DNA of 64,000 nucleotides from Gari tellinella (Eukaryota; Mollusca; Bivalvia; Cardiida; Psammobiidae): NCBI GenBank assembly GCA_922989275.2, contig OV277862.1, positions 62,199,832 through 62,263,831 of the forward strand, written 5' to 3'. Under the pieces are notes generated by a model, which ran no database searches, was not told where the DNA came from, and saw only the letters and a list, made by a program, of their open reading frames with translations. Each line of letters begins with the position of its first letter. Within the stretch, counting starts at the first letter, position 1. Made by a program: the position numbers and the translations under genes. This document shows positions 55,046-64,000 of the stretch, in pieces.

Positions 55046-55295
55046 AAATGCGTGATGAAATAATACAGAAAGTTCCAAAAGGTGTATTATTTTATCTTGT
55101 CCACATGTTGAGCGGTAAAATCCTGCATACAGTAAAGTCTCACTATACATTACCAACTTACGTGCACGTGAACAACGTAATATTTTAAATATGACGGGAA
55201 ACGTATAAACAATCCGTTGCAAACAGATAAGATCCAGATCAGATTTGTCAAAATTAGGCTCAAGTATCGAATTCAAATTGGAAGCATTTTAGATA

Positions 55296-55541
55296 CAGTG
55301 GAGAATGTGTTATTCTTTCCCAATAAACGCGTTTGCGCTAAAACTATTATTTGCAGTGCAAACAGTTTGGAGCCAGATCAGACGCCGGGTAACCCGGCGT
55401 CTGATCAGGCTCCAAACTGTTTGCCACCAAGATAAACATGAAATATCAGAATTGTCCAAAAGTTGTTCTTTTCTACGTTTTAGTGCTTTGCGTTTGCGTA
55501 CGTTTGCGTTTAAACGGGAAAGAATAACAGATTATCCACTG
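55296..55541. mobile_element. Family-A MITE, copy 8
   Basis: TA-flanked, 246 bp, immediately next to a family-G element, sharing its TA. Confidence 0.92.
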
Positions 55542-55543
55542 TA

Positions 55544-55814
55544 TGAGCCGTGTCATGACAAAACCTGCCTTATTGCATTGCAGCATTGTACAGACCAAGC
55601 ACGTTGTCATCCCAGGCACTGTATCTCAGTTTGGTCTTCACTACCAAACACCGTTCATAGTACAATGTACAACTACATAAAATACTTTAATTAAATGCAG
55701 GTGGGTCTCAAACAGTGTAGATCAAGGTCAGCCGTCGTGTCTTTGACACGGCGGCTGGCCTTGATCTACACTGTTTGCAATGCAATAAGGCAGGTTTTCT
55801 CATGACACGGCTCA
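55544..55814. mobile_element. Family-G MITE
   Basis: tgagccgtgtcatgacaaaa ... ctcatgacacggctca. The core gcagtgt-type hairpin reads aaacagtgtagatcaaggtc / ggccttgatctacactgttt around cgtgtctttgacacg. Confidence 0.85.
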
Positions 55815-55966
55815 TACAGCGGTATTTTCTCAATTTTTGACAAGCAATGTAGGACAATCCTACGGTTGAATTCTCTGAGATCATCCAGTGGCACATGTAG
55901 GACCTGATGGAACCTGCATAGACATGTTTAAAGTTTAAACATACGCTAGACTTAACACTACCGTAC

Positions 55967-57788
55967 ATGAACAAACTATTTATTGCTATTCTGACAACCG
56001 GACACTCTTCGCCAGAATGGTTTAAAAGCTTAATAAGCCTTATTCACAAAAAGGACCACGTGACTCCCCGAATAACTTCAGGGCCATATTCAGTAAGCAA
56101 CTGCCTCAGTAAGAATATCTTGAAGGTGCTTAGTAGAAGACTGAAATCATGGGCAGACTCATTTTCAATAATTGATGAGTCACAGGCTAGATTCAGAACG
56201 GGGTACTCTACAGTAGATTACATCTTTAATCTGTCAGCCGTTATCCAGAAGTACATAACAAGGCGTAATGGGTACTGTTATGTATTGTTTATAGACTTTC
56301 TCAAAACGTTCGATAACTGTGGACATCAATAACTATTGGACAGCCGTGTACGCAAAGGCATCTAAAGAGCAAACATTTGAATGTGTTTTGTACCATGTAA
56401 AGCCAGCTAAAATATTGTGTAAACCTAAATCATGGACTCACAAAATTCTTCTCATGTGTAAAAGGAACAAAACAATGCTGTGTTAGCTCCACGAGTAATT
56501 TTTCATTGTTTATTAACGATCCTGTTACTCACATGACAAATCATTACCGTTACGGCATATTCAGCATTGGTGACGTAGATGAGCTACATGCCCTAATGTT
56601 TTCCGGCGATGTCGCAGCCATTAGTGACACTGTATAGCTAATCTACAAGACCATATTAACCGTACCAGTGAGTATATAGAAGCTACCGACATGCAATTGA
56701 ATCTTATTAAAAGCAAAGTATTGGTATTTAGAAATGGTGGTCCACTCAGGAATTATGAAAGAAGGTTTACCGTGGAAACCGTTTAGAAGTTGTGTCGCAT
56801 TATAAGTATTTTGCGTCAACTTTTACACCAAAACTTTCATGGACTTAAGACTAAAGAAACTTTATGCTTGCAGGCGATCAAAGCTGATGGTGTTATTCTT
56901 CAGTACCAGCGTCACTTTGGATACTTCCGTCATAACGAGGCATTTAAGCTATTTGACAAGTAGTTAAGTCATTTCTATTATACTGTAGTGAAGTTTGGGG
57001 TTATTGCAGTCATTCAAAAGAAGTCGAACGTGTCCATGTTAGATTTTGTAAAAGACTTTGTGGTCTCAACCAAAATGTGGCAAACTTTTTTGCCTAAAGT
57101 GAATGGGTAAGGTTACCATTACATGTATCCTATGTTGAATACAAGATACCCGAGCAAATGCTACAGAATGTTAAAGAACCTTGACGATATTGGACGCACA
57201 ACATGGGCATCACATATAAAGAGTATGTTTTAGTTTGGATATGTTTTGATTGGCGATACCAACGGATTCCTCATCGATTTAAACAGAGACTAAGGGATTG
57301 TGCTAAACAATGTGTATTTAAAGATATTGGGACATCGTCTAAAGCATTAGCATACAAACTGTTCAAGACCGATCTCACACCGGAATCATATCTGTCAATT
57401 CCATTAAGCTATGGTTTGAAGCGAACTTTATCAAATGTTCGATGTTCAAGTCATAGTTTAATTACAGAACAGAGCCATTCCTTTATTACATGATATATTA
57501 ATGATAGAGAGAGGGCGTCACGTGCAGGTTCAAAGAGATTTAAGATTTTGCAAGTATTGTCTATGTAATAGTATTTATGTCGTTAAAACAGAAAAGTATT
57601 TGATATTTATATGCCCAATGTACGATCAATTACGTCAAATGCACTTTAAGGAAGAGTGTTTACATGCACTTCCAACTGAGAGAACATTTGTATGCATTAT
57701 GTCAGACAGTAGACAAGATAGTATTTTTGCTCTAGCAAAATATATTGAGAAAGGACTCAAGCTACGCCAAGAATTAAATAAAACTTAA
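55967..57788 (+). pseudogene. Second, strongly decayed LINE (reverse transcriptase relic)
   Basis: Pieces in several frames with many stops: RLKSWADSFSIIDESQARFR, GYSTVDYIFNLSAVIQKYI and CYVLFIDF (RT front, 55967..56332). Then INDPVTHMTNHYRYGIFSI and IKSKVLVFRNGGPL (56510-56750), LCLQAIKADGVILQYQRHFG and HNEAFKLFDK (56850-56960). The last parts are PESYLSIPLSYGLKRTLSNV (57203..57493) and LRFCKYCLCNSIYVVKTEKY (57501..57788). The order matches a mollusc-type LINE whose C-terminus carries a Cys-rich 'R.C..C...EDE.HF' motif. No intact catalytic box is seen. Confidence 0.8.
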
Positions 57789-57952
57789 GAGTTAACATCA
57801 AAGCATGTCTTAAATATAAACATTATTTGATGTTTATGCATCCTCGATGACATCAGAAGAGTTTCATCTCCTTTTATATTTTACTAACAACCCTCTTGAA
57901 CAACATCACCGGTTAATTGGTTAGGAAAAACGTTACTCCTTTCAAATAGTTT
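57789..57952. other. Short spacer, nothing recognised
   Basis: Sequence between LINE relic and family-E element; no feature seen. Confidence 0.4.
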
Positions 57953-58193
57953 GGGCCCGTTTCATAAAACTTCGTACGAGAAGTGCTGTCATAAGTCAGA
58001 TTCTTTAATTCTCAATCATTATTTATTTTTCCATCTAATCCTGTCTTGTGAAATCTTTTTGGAATCGTCTTTAGACGATTCCAAAGAGATGTCACAAGAC
58101 AGGATTTTAAATGTAAAAATAAGAAATTAAATGTATTTTAAAGTTTTGACTTACGACCGTTTTTGTCGTACGAAGTTTTATGAAACGGGCCCC
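57953..58193. mobile_element. Family-E palindromic element
   Basis: gggcccgtttcataaaactt ... agttttatgaaacgggccc; inner arm atcctgtcttgtgaaatctt. Confidence 0.9.
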
Positions 58194-58414
58194 AGGTCTG
58201 TATCCTGGCCAGTGTTCTATACCAAACAGAATTTGTATTAATTTTTATTTATTTGACTTGATCTTATTACATGTAAATAATGTTGAATTTTAATTTTCAG
58301 AATGTTAAAACGATCATGTTATTATTTGATGTTTCTGCGATCACATATCACCATTTAAGTGATAAAGGGTTGTGCATGCATAATCATACAGTGTATATCC
58401 GGATACGACTTTTA

Positions 58415-58660
58415 CAGTAGAGAATATGTTATTCTTTCCCAATGAACACGTTTACGCTAAAACTGTTATTTGCAGTGCAAACAGTTTGGAGCCAGATCAG
58501 ACGCCGGGTAACCCGGCGTCTGATCAGGCTCCAAACCGTTTGCCACCAAGATAAACATGAAATATCAGAATTGTCCAAAAGTTGTTCCTTTCTACGTTTT
58601 AGCGCTTTGCGTTTGCGTACGTTTGCGTTTAAACGGGAAAGAATAACAGATTCTCCACTG
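58415..58660. mobile_element. Family-A MITE, copy 9
   Basis: CAGTAGAGAATATGTTATTC ... GATTCTCCACTG, TA-flanked, 246 bp. Confidence 0.92.
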
Positions 58661-59072
58661 TACGCTATCATATATATGCTATGTACTAACTAATACGTGC
58701 TTGTTTGCAGACATTTCAAAGTACATGTAACATGCCTATCTTGATTAACATGCCTATCTTGATTAACCAATCGCAATAAAATAGAAAAACATGTCCTTTT
58801 TTATATATTTTAAAATAATTTGAAATTGACACTACACGTATCATGTTGAAGGATGTGTTTTGTATTCTGGGCTGGAGGCCTAATATTGTGAATAAAGCAG
58901 TGTCGTTGTCATTGAATGTGACACAGTTTGCCATGGTTCCTAAACAGCAATCGTAGATTAACGGCAAAAAATAATTCTAACCCTTTTCCTGCCGAAATAT
59001 CGTCTGCTTTGATATTGTCGTCTGCAAATCTGGTAAAATTCAGATTTATACACTTTTCCGGGCTCTTGACTC

Positions 59073-59402
59073 AGGGCTTCCATATGTTGCTGATAAAAAT
59101 CCTAAGATTCCAAAATTTTCTAGCGCACTTTCAGGAATCGTACCTTTAAGCCTTTCACTGTCAGGCTCTATAACACTAAAATAATTATGCAAACAGTTTG
59201 GATCCAGATCAGACGCCGCGTTAGTAACGCGGCGTCTGATATGGATCTAAACTGTTTGACACCCGCGTCGATGTTTCCGAGGTAAAAAATACATGAAATT
59301 TTAAATTTTAAAGTAAGAGCAGAAATCAAAAGGTTTCGGAAAACATTAGTAGGTCCGGAGAAATTAAGAAAATCGGGTAAAACCCGGAAAAATGACAGCC
59401 CT
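59073..59402. mobile_element. Family-F MITE carrying family B
   Basis: cagggcttccatatgttgct ... ggaaaaatgacagccctg, with a family-B core inside (59190..59260: gtttggatccagatcagacg / cgtctgatatggatctaaac around ccgcgttagtaacgcgg). Confidence 0.7.
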
Positions 59403-60147
59403 GAGTATCTGAATATAGATATACAAATTGATCTTTAATAATATTTTTAGATATTTGTTTAACGTAGTCAGTGGTATGCAATCAGTATTGTACATAGCGT
59501 GTTATAGTGATGATGCTATTGGTTGCATGCTCACGCTGAGAAAGTTTCAAATCCTAGGACCCTTTTTGATTGTTATTGATAACCGAACTCATCTGGTCCG
59601 GGAACGATCAGAAATGTTTAGTGGCCATTTTGAATAAGCTGTGCTATTTAGCAATCGTTTAAGATAGTACTATGCAGCTTAATGCGCAACAACAGTAATA
59701 CATAAAGCTCATCAAAGAGCTTTCTTTATTTTGACGATCCTGCATTAAGCTTCAGTTGTCCTTTGATATACATATGCATCTTTAAGACATGATAAAGCTT
59801 AATGCGCAACGGCAGTATAATACAGAGAGTTCACCAAGGAGCTATCTATATTTCGACTGTCCGGCATTAAGCAGTCATCTATCCTTTTAGACATAAAGCA
59901 TATTTGTTTAAAGACTGTTTCACAAGTATATATTTATTCCGGATTATACAGGCTTCCGGTTTTCAGGAGGCTGGTTTTCAGAGGTTACACTTATTTGAAA
60001 TGCATATACATGGGAAGAAAACAAAAGGAATCAATGCGTTTATTTATATTTTTATTGAACATGCACCGGAACAAACATTTCAGTCAGAATACATTGTAGA
60101 TGGCTTTTAAATATGGAATTATGGATTTAATAGGAGATCCGAAAGGC
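59403..60147. other. 3' flank of the shematrin-like gene
   Basis: Two tandem palindromic units (59680-59760 and 59800-59875: cttaatgcgcaac ... gcattaagc), about 117 bases apart. No gene on either strand. Confidence 0.5.
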
Positions 60148-60167
60148 TCAATAGTATCCCTTCTTTC
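60148..60167 (-). CDS. Shematrin-like exon 2 (20-base last coding exon)
   Basis: Completes Arg and encodes KKGYY then TGA. Acceptor TTTTCTTTGCAG. AATAAA-like signals (minus) lie near 60039..60055, about 100 bases past the stop. Confidence 0.7.
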
Positions 60168-60998
60168 CTGCAAAGAAAAAATAAGCAAATTATTATCATT
60201 TAACCCATTCAGCGAGTATACTCATCATTTACAAGTCGTGCACTAGTGAAGAATACATTTGTCCTATGCAAACAGTGTAGACCCGGATGTAAATAAAATA
60301 TTTTATTTCCTACTTTTTGATAGTTACAACCAAAAAGTATAGATATATGAGAATGACGAATCTTCCGTTTGATAGTGTAGCATTATAACGGTTGAAAAGT
60401 TATAGAAGGGACAAGTGTACTTTTGTTTTAAAAGCAGAAAAATAACCAAAAAAAACACATTAGAAACGATGTTTGTTTATCGTTTTGCAAAAGTCGTCTT
60501 TAAAAGTTTATGCATTCATAATTAATTTTTACAGAGTGTTCTAAACTACAAAATCATTTACGAAAAATTCCTGCATCTTTATGATACTATGAGGTCAAGG
60601 AATCAGAAATATTTTGGCTTGAATGGTTATATAAGTTTAATTAATAACCCTAATTTGCAAAATAATTTGAACTTACGGTAATTCATTTTTCCGTAGCCCT
60701 TATGATATGGGTACATGCCTCTCATACCACCATAGCCGAGACCTCCGTACATTCTGCCGTAGCCGCCATAGAGACCACCATATCCTCGCATCCCGTGACC
60801 ATAGCCGCCATAGAGACCACCATATCCTCGCATACCGAGACCATAGCCGCCATAGAGACCACCATATCCTCGCATACCGTGACCATATCCACCATAGAGA
60901 CCGCCATGTCCTCGCATTCCGTAGCCATAACTACCAATATGTGCCTGAACAGCGGCAAGGCCTAGCATGACGGCAAATATGACACAAACTGTCTTCAT
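60148..60998 (-). CDS. Shematrin-like Gly/Tyr-rich secreted shell-matrix protein
   Basis: Two exons, 60677..60998 and 60148..60167 (minus), 113 residues. Residues 1-19 are a signal peptide (MKTVCVIFAVMLGLAAVQA). Residues about 24-90 hold four to five tandem copies of a 14-residue unit like GYGHGMRGYGGLYG. A basic-aromatic part follows (MYPYHKGYGKMNY). Exon 1 ends in a GTAAGT donor with one leftover base. A TTTGCAG acceptor at 60168..60170 leads to a 20-base exon giving RKKGYY and TGA. Shematrins of pearl oysters are Gly-rich framework proteins ending in RKKKY-type tails, so a role in shell or periostracum matrix is inferred. A byssal, mucous or other Gly-rich secreted protein is possible. Confidence 0.75.
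60202..60290. repeat. Family-C MITE left half, in the shematrin-like intron
   Basis: ttaacccattcagcgagtat ... gcaaacagtgtagacccgg, then an abrupt end. Confidence 0.6.
60677..60998 (-). CDS. Shematrin-like exon 1 (signal peptide, Gly/Tyr repeats)
   Basis: 322 bases. The ATG at 60998 is chosen because it directly precedes a clean signal peptide; an upstream in-frame ATG (61088) would add 30 residues and bury it. A possible 3' splice site (TTCACAG) lies just upstream of the ATG, hinting at a separate 5' UTR exon. Confidence 0.8.
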
Positions 60999-61076
60999 TT
61001 TGGAAATAAGCTGTGAATGGTAAAATGATGAATTTATAACAATTATCTCAAAGGTGAAGATTCGTAACCTGCAGAT

Positions 61077-61082
61077 CTTATA
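61077..61082 (-). promoter_or_regulatory. Candidate TATA box of the shematrin-like gene
   Basis: Minus strand GGGCTATAAGATC, about 80 bases before the ATG. A second TATAAA lies at 61033..61038, too near the ATG unless the 5' UTR is very short. Confidence 0.35.
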
Positions 61083-61342
61083 GCCCAACCCTTTGGCTTT
61101 TATGTATGTATTTTATTGAACTTGGAAATAGTTCACCTTCGTAATACTAGTGTACCAATATATTATAGCTGCACAAAATCTCCGTGAGGGGATGTTGCAG
61201 TAAGACAAAAAACAAGAAAACAACAACTATGATTTAACTGTTTATGAATAAATCTACTAAGATTTCAACTTGAATTATTTTTCAGCACTCGGAACCTCAA
61301 TATGTCACTACAATATAGTTTGATATACGCTTTATTAGCCTT

Positions 61343-61589
61343 TTAACCCTTTCTGGATCAAATATCTCGGAGTATTTTACCAATTCACCGCTTTATTGTC
61401 GTCTGCTTCATTATTGTTGTCAGCGAGGCATGTTTAAAAAGTAGATTAAAGGTTGTATGACTTAATAAATATTGGTAAGAGTGTCAAACAGTTTGGGTCC
61501 TGAACAGACACAGCGTAACGCGGCGTCTGATCAGGACACAAACTGTTTGCAAACGCGCTTTAAAGTGTCATTTAGAGGAAAGGGGTTAA
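61343..61589. mobile_element. Family-B MITE
   Basis: ttaaccctttctggatcaaa ... core gtttgggtcctgaacagaca / cgtctgatcaggacacaaac ... gaggaaaggggttaa. Confidence 0.8.
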
Positions 61590-61929
61590 TATATATATAA
61601 TCTTTATTTGAGTCTCATCATGGTTACATCACATAGTAAATACATATGAAAAACTCGTTTGAATGAACCATGCCATTCATTTTGAATTATAAGAGACTAT
61701 ACAGAACAACAGCACAATCAATATAGCATTTCTAGCATTGTGTCCATACAAAAACACAGTATTGACTACCGGTAGTTCTGCGTCACAAAAACACCAATGA
61801 AATAGGTATGTTATATGACACTGAACTGTTCAGTAGTGCACCTAATTACTCCATAGATATGTTTTTAAGTAATTCACTCTGTGGAGAAAATGTCTTAAAA
61901 TTAAATAGTCAAGAATGGACAGGAGATAG

Positions 61930-62075
61930 TTTCTAGACTTTAGTAAATGGTAGCTTTTAACAGGTTGAAAGTAGAACAGAATGTGCCTTAAGGCGCATTC
62001 TCATTTACTTTCAATCCACTTTAAGTGGTCACTCGCCCTTAAACTAGACACTTGCTACCATGGAGTAAGAGGTTA
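61930..62075. repeat. Family-D MITE relic
   Basis: ttttaacaggttgaaagtag / tttactttcaatccacttta around gtgccttaaggcgca; termini decayed. Confidence 0.6.
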
Positions 62076-62566
62076 CACAAGGTATTTTGCATTGTAATGT
62101 ATGTGCAGTGGACAAAGGGAGACAATCAGTACAAATATGCATAAATTATAAGTGATTAGTTATCTCCCCTGTTACCCTTGCAAATTATAAAGAACAGCAA
62201 CATTGGGAGCCAATGTGTAGAACATTATGACGAGTTGTTGAAGAACCGAATTCCTCTTTGATATCTTTGCCATGTAGAATGCAATATTTTGTATATAATT
62301 AATGAATGAAACGTTTTATCAGTCCAAAGAAAAATTCTGAAATGTTATATCAAAGTTGGTATATGTATGCCAATAGTCCATGCCCAAATTGGAAAGTTTC
62401 GCAGTCCTGTGTAGAAGAAAGAGTAAACTTAAATTAACTCATTTATGCTTGGTATTGCAATGAATGCTCAATATTTGTGTTTGAAGAACGTTTTCGTTAT
62501 AGAAATACAAGGGGGATCTAAAACACTCCATTAAGTTTTCACATGTAATATAGGCTGTGTATAATA
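62076..62566. other. Intergenic, nothing recognised
   Basis: No coding, RNA or repeat signal that I can support. Confidence 0.4.
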
Positions 62567-62811
62567 TAGTGGAGAAAACGTTATTCTTTCCTGTTTAAAC
62601 GCAAACAAAACACAAGCACATTGCATTAAATTGAAAAAAATAACATTTTTTGACAACACTGACAATTCATTTTTATACGAGTGGCAAACAGTTTGGAGCC
62701 TGCTTAGACGCCGGGTTACCCGGCGTCTGATCTGGCTCCAAACTGTTTGCAACTGAAATAATAGTTTAAGCGTAAACGCGTTTATTGGGAAAGAAAAAAA
62801 ATTCTTCACTG
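62567..62811. mobile_element. Family-A MITE, copy 10
   Basis: TAGTGGAGAAAACGTTATTC ... ATTCTTCACTG, TA-flanked, 245 bp, more diverged. Confidence 0.85.
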
Positions 62812-63021
62812 TATACATTTCAAGTCATTGCTAATAACAAGTTTGACAGTATCAAAATTTATCACGACTTTTAACCACAATCGATCTAATCCGTTATATC
62901 ATTTACAGATGTTTTCGATGCATGAGTGCATGACTGCCATGGTTCTGATTACAGTAAAACCTCTCTATTAGGACCACTACATTGTGTCAATTATTACGCG
63001 TTATGACAGGTAACTGCGTAA

Positions 63022-63236
63022 CCCATTACGCCATAGCCCGGTTCTAGTTTTGAAGATAGGTGACCCCTTAAAGGCGCATTCTGCTTTACTTTCAGTCTGC
63101 TTTAAGTTATCATCTGCTAGAATATGTTTAATATTTATTTTGATACATATTTATGATTGTATTAATTTGAACTATTTTCATCAGTGGAGGACTGAATTAA
63201 AAGCGTTAAAAAGGCGTATTTATGGGGTAAAGGGTT
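63022..63236. mobile_element. Family-D MITE, left palindrome arm lost
   Basis: acccattacgccatagcccg ... ggcgcattctgctttacttt ... atggggtaaagggttaa. About 30 bases shorter than intact copies because half of the palindrome is deleted. Confidence 0.75.
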
Positions 63237-63334
63237 AAATCAAGGTGACAGTAAAACAGAAAGCCCCCTTTACTGGCATAACATCGCCTTCTACTGCTTG
63301 CTTTCTTAAATTCAGATAAATCCAGGACCCATGC

Positions 63335-63483
63335 TGTTTGACACTCTTATCGGTATTTATTAAGTCTTACCATTTTTAATCTAACTGTGAATCGTGTCTT
63401 ACAGACAACAATACTGAAGCAGACGACAATAAAACGGTAGAGGGATAAACCTCTCCCGAATAATTTGATCATGAAAGGGTAAA
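63335..63483. repeat. Family-B MITE right half
   Basis: ctgtttgacactcttatcgg ... gaagcagacgacaataaaac ... tgatcatgaaagggta. Starts abruptly after the core and abuts a family-D copy. Confidence 0.65.
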
Positions 63484-63727
63484 TCCATTACCCTATAGAT
63501 TTATTCTAGTTTTGAAAATAGGTGACCATTTAAAGCAGGTTGAATGTAAAGCAGAATGCGCCTTAAGGCGCATTCTGCTTTACTTTCAGCCTGCTTCAAG
63601 TTACCATCTGCTAAAATATAGAAAATATTTTGTTTCGTGCATATTCATGACTGTTTAAAATGGAACTAATTTCTTCAGTGGAGGAATAAATAAAATGCTT
63701 AAAAAGGCGTATTTATGGGGTAATGGG
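63484..63727. mobile_element. Family-D MITE
   Basis: tccattaccctatagattta ... atttatggggtaatgggtta; perfect central palindrome around cgccttaaggcg. Confidence 0.88.
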
Positions 63728-63840
63728 TTAAAACGTGATATAGCCACTCAACAGTCACAAATCATAGCCACTTTTCAACTTAGAAATAGGATAAGTTCGA
63801 CCGAAGCGAAGTTATTAAGAGTCGAATAATAAATATTATT

Positions 63841-64000
63841 TTAACCCATTACCCCATAAATGCGCCTTTTATTTATTCTTCTCTGAACAAAATATTTCCT
63901 ATCTAAATAGTCAAAACTATGTACGATAAGAAACATTTTCTATATTCTTTCAGATAGTAGCTTAAAGCAGGCTGAAAGTAAAGCAGAATGCGTCTTAAGG
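63841..64000. mobile_element. Family-D MITE, cut by the window end
   Basis: ttaacccattaccccataaa ..., ending in cttaaagcaggctgaaagta and the first half of the palindrome. Confidence 0.85.

Noticed and set aside
60702..60970. Open frames opposite or out of frame with the Gly/Tyr-rich gene
   Set aside because: Shadows of the 42-base repeat; only the minus frame with signal peptide and Gly/Tyr units is sensible.
21281..62818. A recurring predicted peptide (QTVWSQIRRRVTRRLIRLQT) in many open frames on both strands
   Set aside because: It is the translation of the family-A MITE hairpin, open in several frames because the element is palindromic and lacks stops. No start context or conservation beyond the DNA repeat.

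Overview
The window looks like AT-rich nuclear DNA of a bivalve mollusc. The reasons are a small Gly/Tyr-rich secreted gene ending in a basic-Tyr tail like that of the shematrin shell-matrix proteins, a tandem pair of intron-rich secreted prolyl 4-hydroxylase genes, mollusc-like LINE relics, and very dense short palindromic DNA transposons (MITEs). No species is claimed. Nothing bacterial or viral was seen.

Three protein-coding genes can be supported, all on the minus strand. Two are tandem paralogues of a P4HTM-type prolyl 4-hydroxylase about 30-32 kb apart. Copy 2 (33385..48336) is complete: seven exons, 426 residues, consistent splice phases, and all iron and 2-oxoglutarate residues. Copy 1 (3092..17161) has the same six first exons with the same phases. 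Its last exon, which carries the distal His and the 2-oxoglutarate Lys, is absent from where the paralogue predicts it. The third gene (60148..60998) is a two-exon, 113-residue Gly/Tyr-rich secreted protein with 14-residue repeats and a tiny last exon encoding RKKGYY.

Layout. 1-17.2 kb: P4H copy 1, its introns holding a split MITE with a tRNA-like insert, a Tc1 transposase relic, two intronic minisatellites, a 1.6 kb fold-back element and LINE fragments. 17.2-33.4 kb: intergenic, with many MITEs and an L1/Tx1-like LINE whose 13-bp target-site duplication encloses an unexpected 1.4 kb of MITE-bearing DNA 5' of ORF2. 33.4-48.3 kb: P4H copy 2, with an unidentified plus-strand coding-like stretch inside intron 1. 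48.3-60.1 kb: MITEs, a degenerate Jockey/CR1-type LINE (FADD changed to FADE) and a second, more decayed LINE. 60.1-61.1 kb: the shematrin-like gene. 61.1-64 kb: MITEs, the last cut by the window end.

The most unusual structure is a roughly 65-bp hairpin (AAACAGT ... GATCAGA / TCTGATC ... ACTGTTT). It sits at the centre of several MITE families that otherwise differ in termini and target site (TA or TTAA). Both arms vary together between families, so pairing is kept while sequence changes. The two P4H copies act as a natural before-and-after pair: several repeats have empty sites in the other copy, while others are shared and so predate the duplication.
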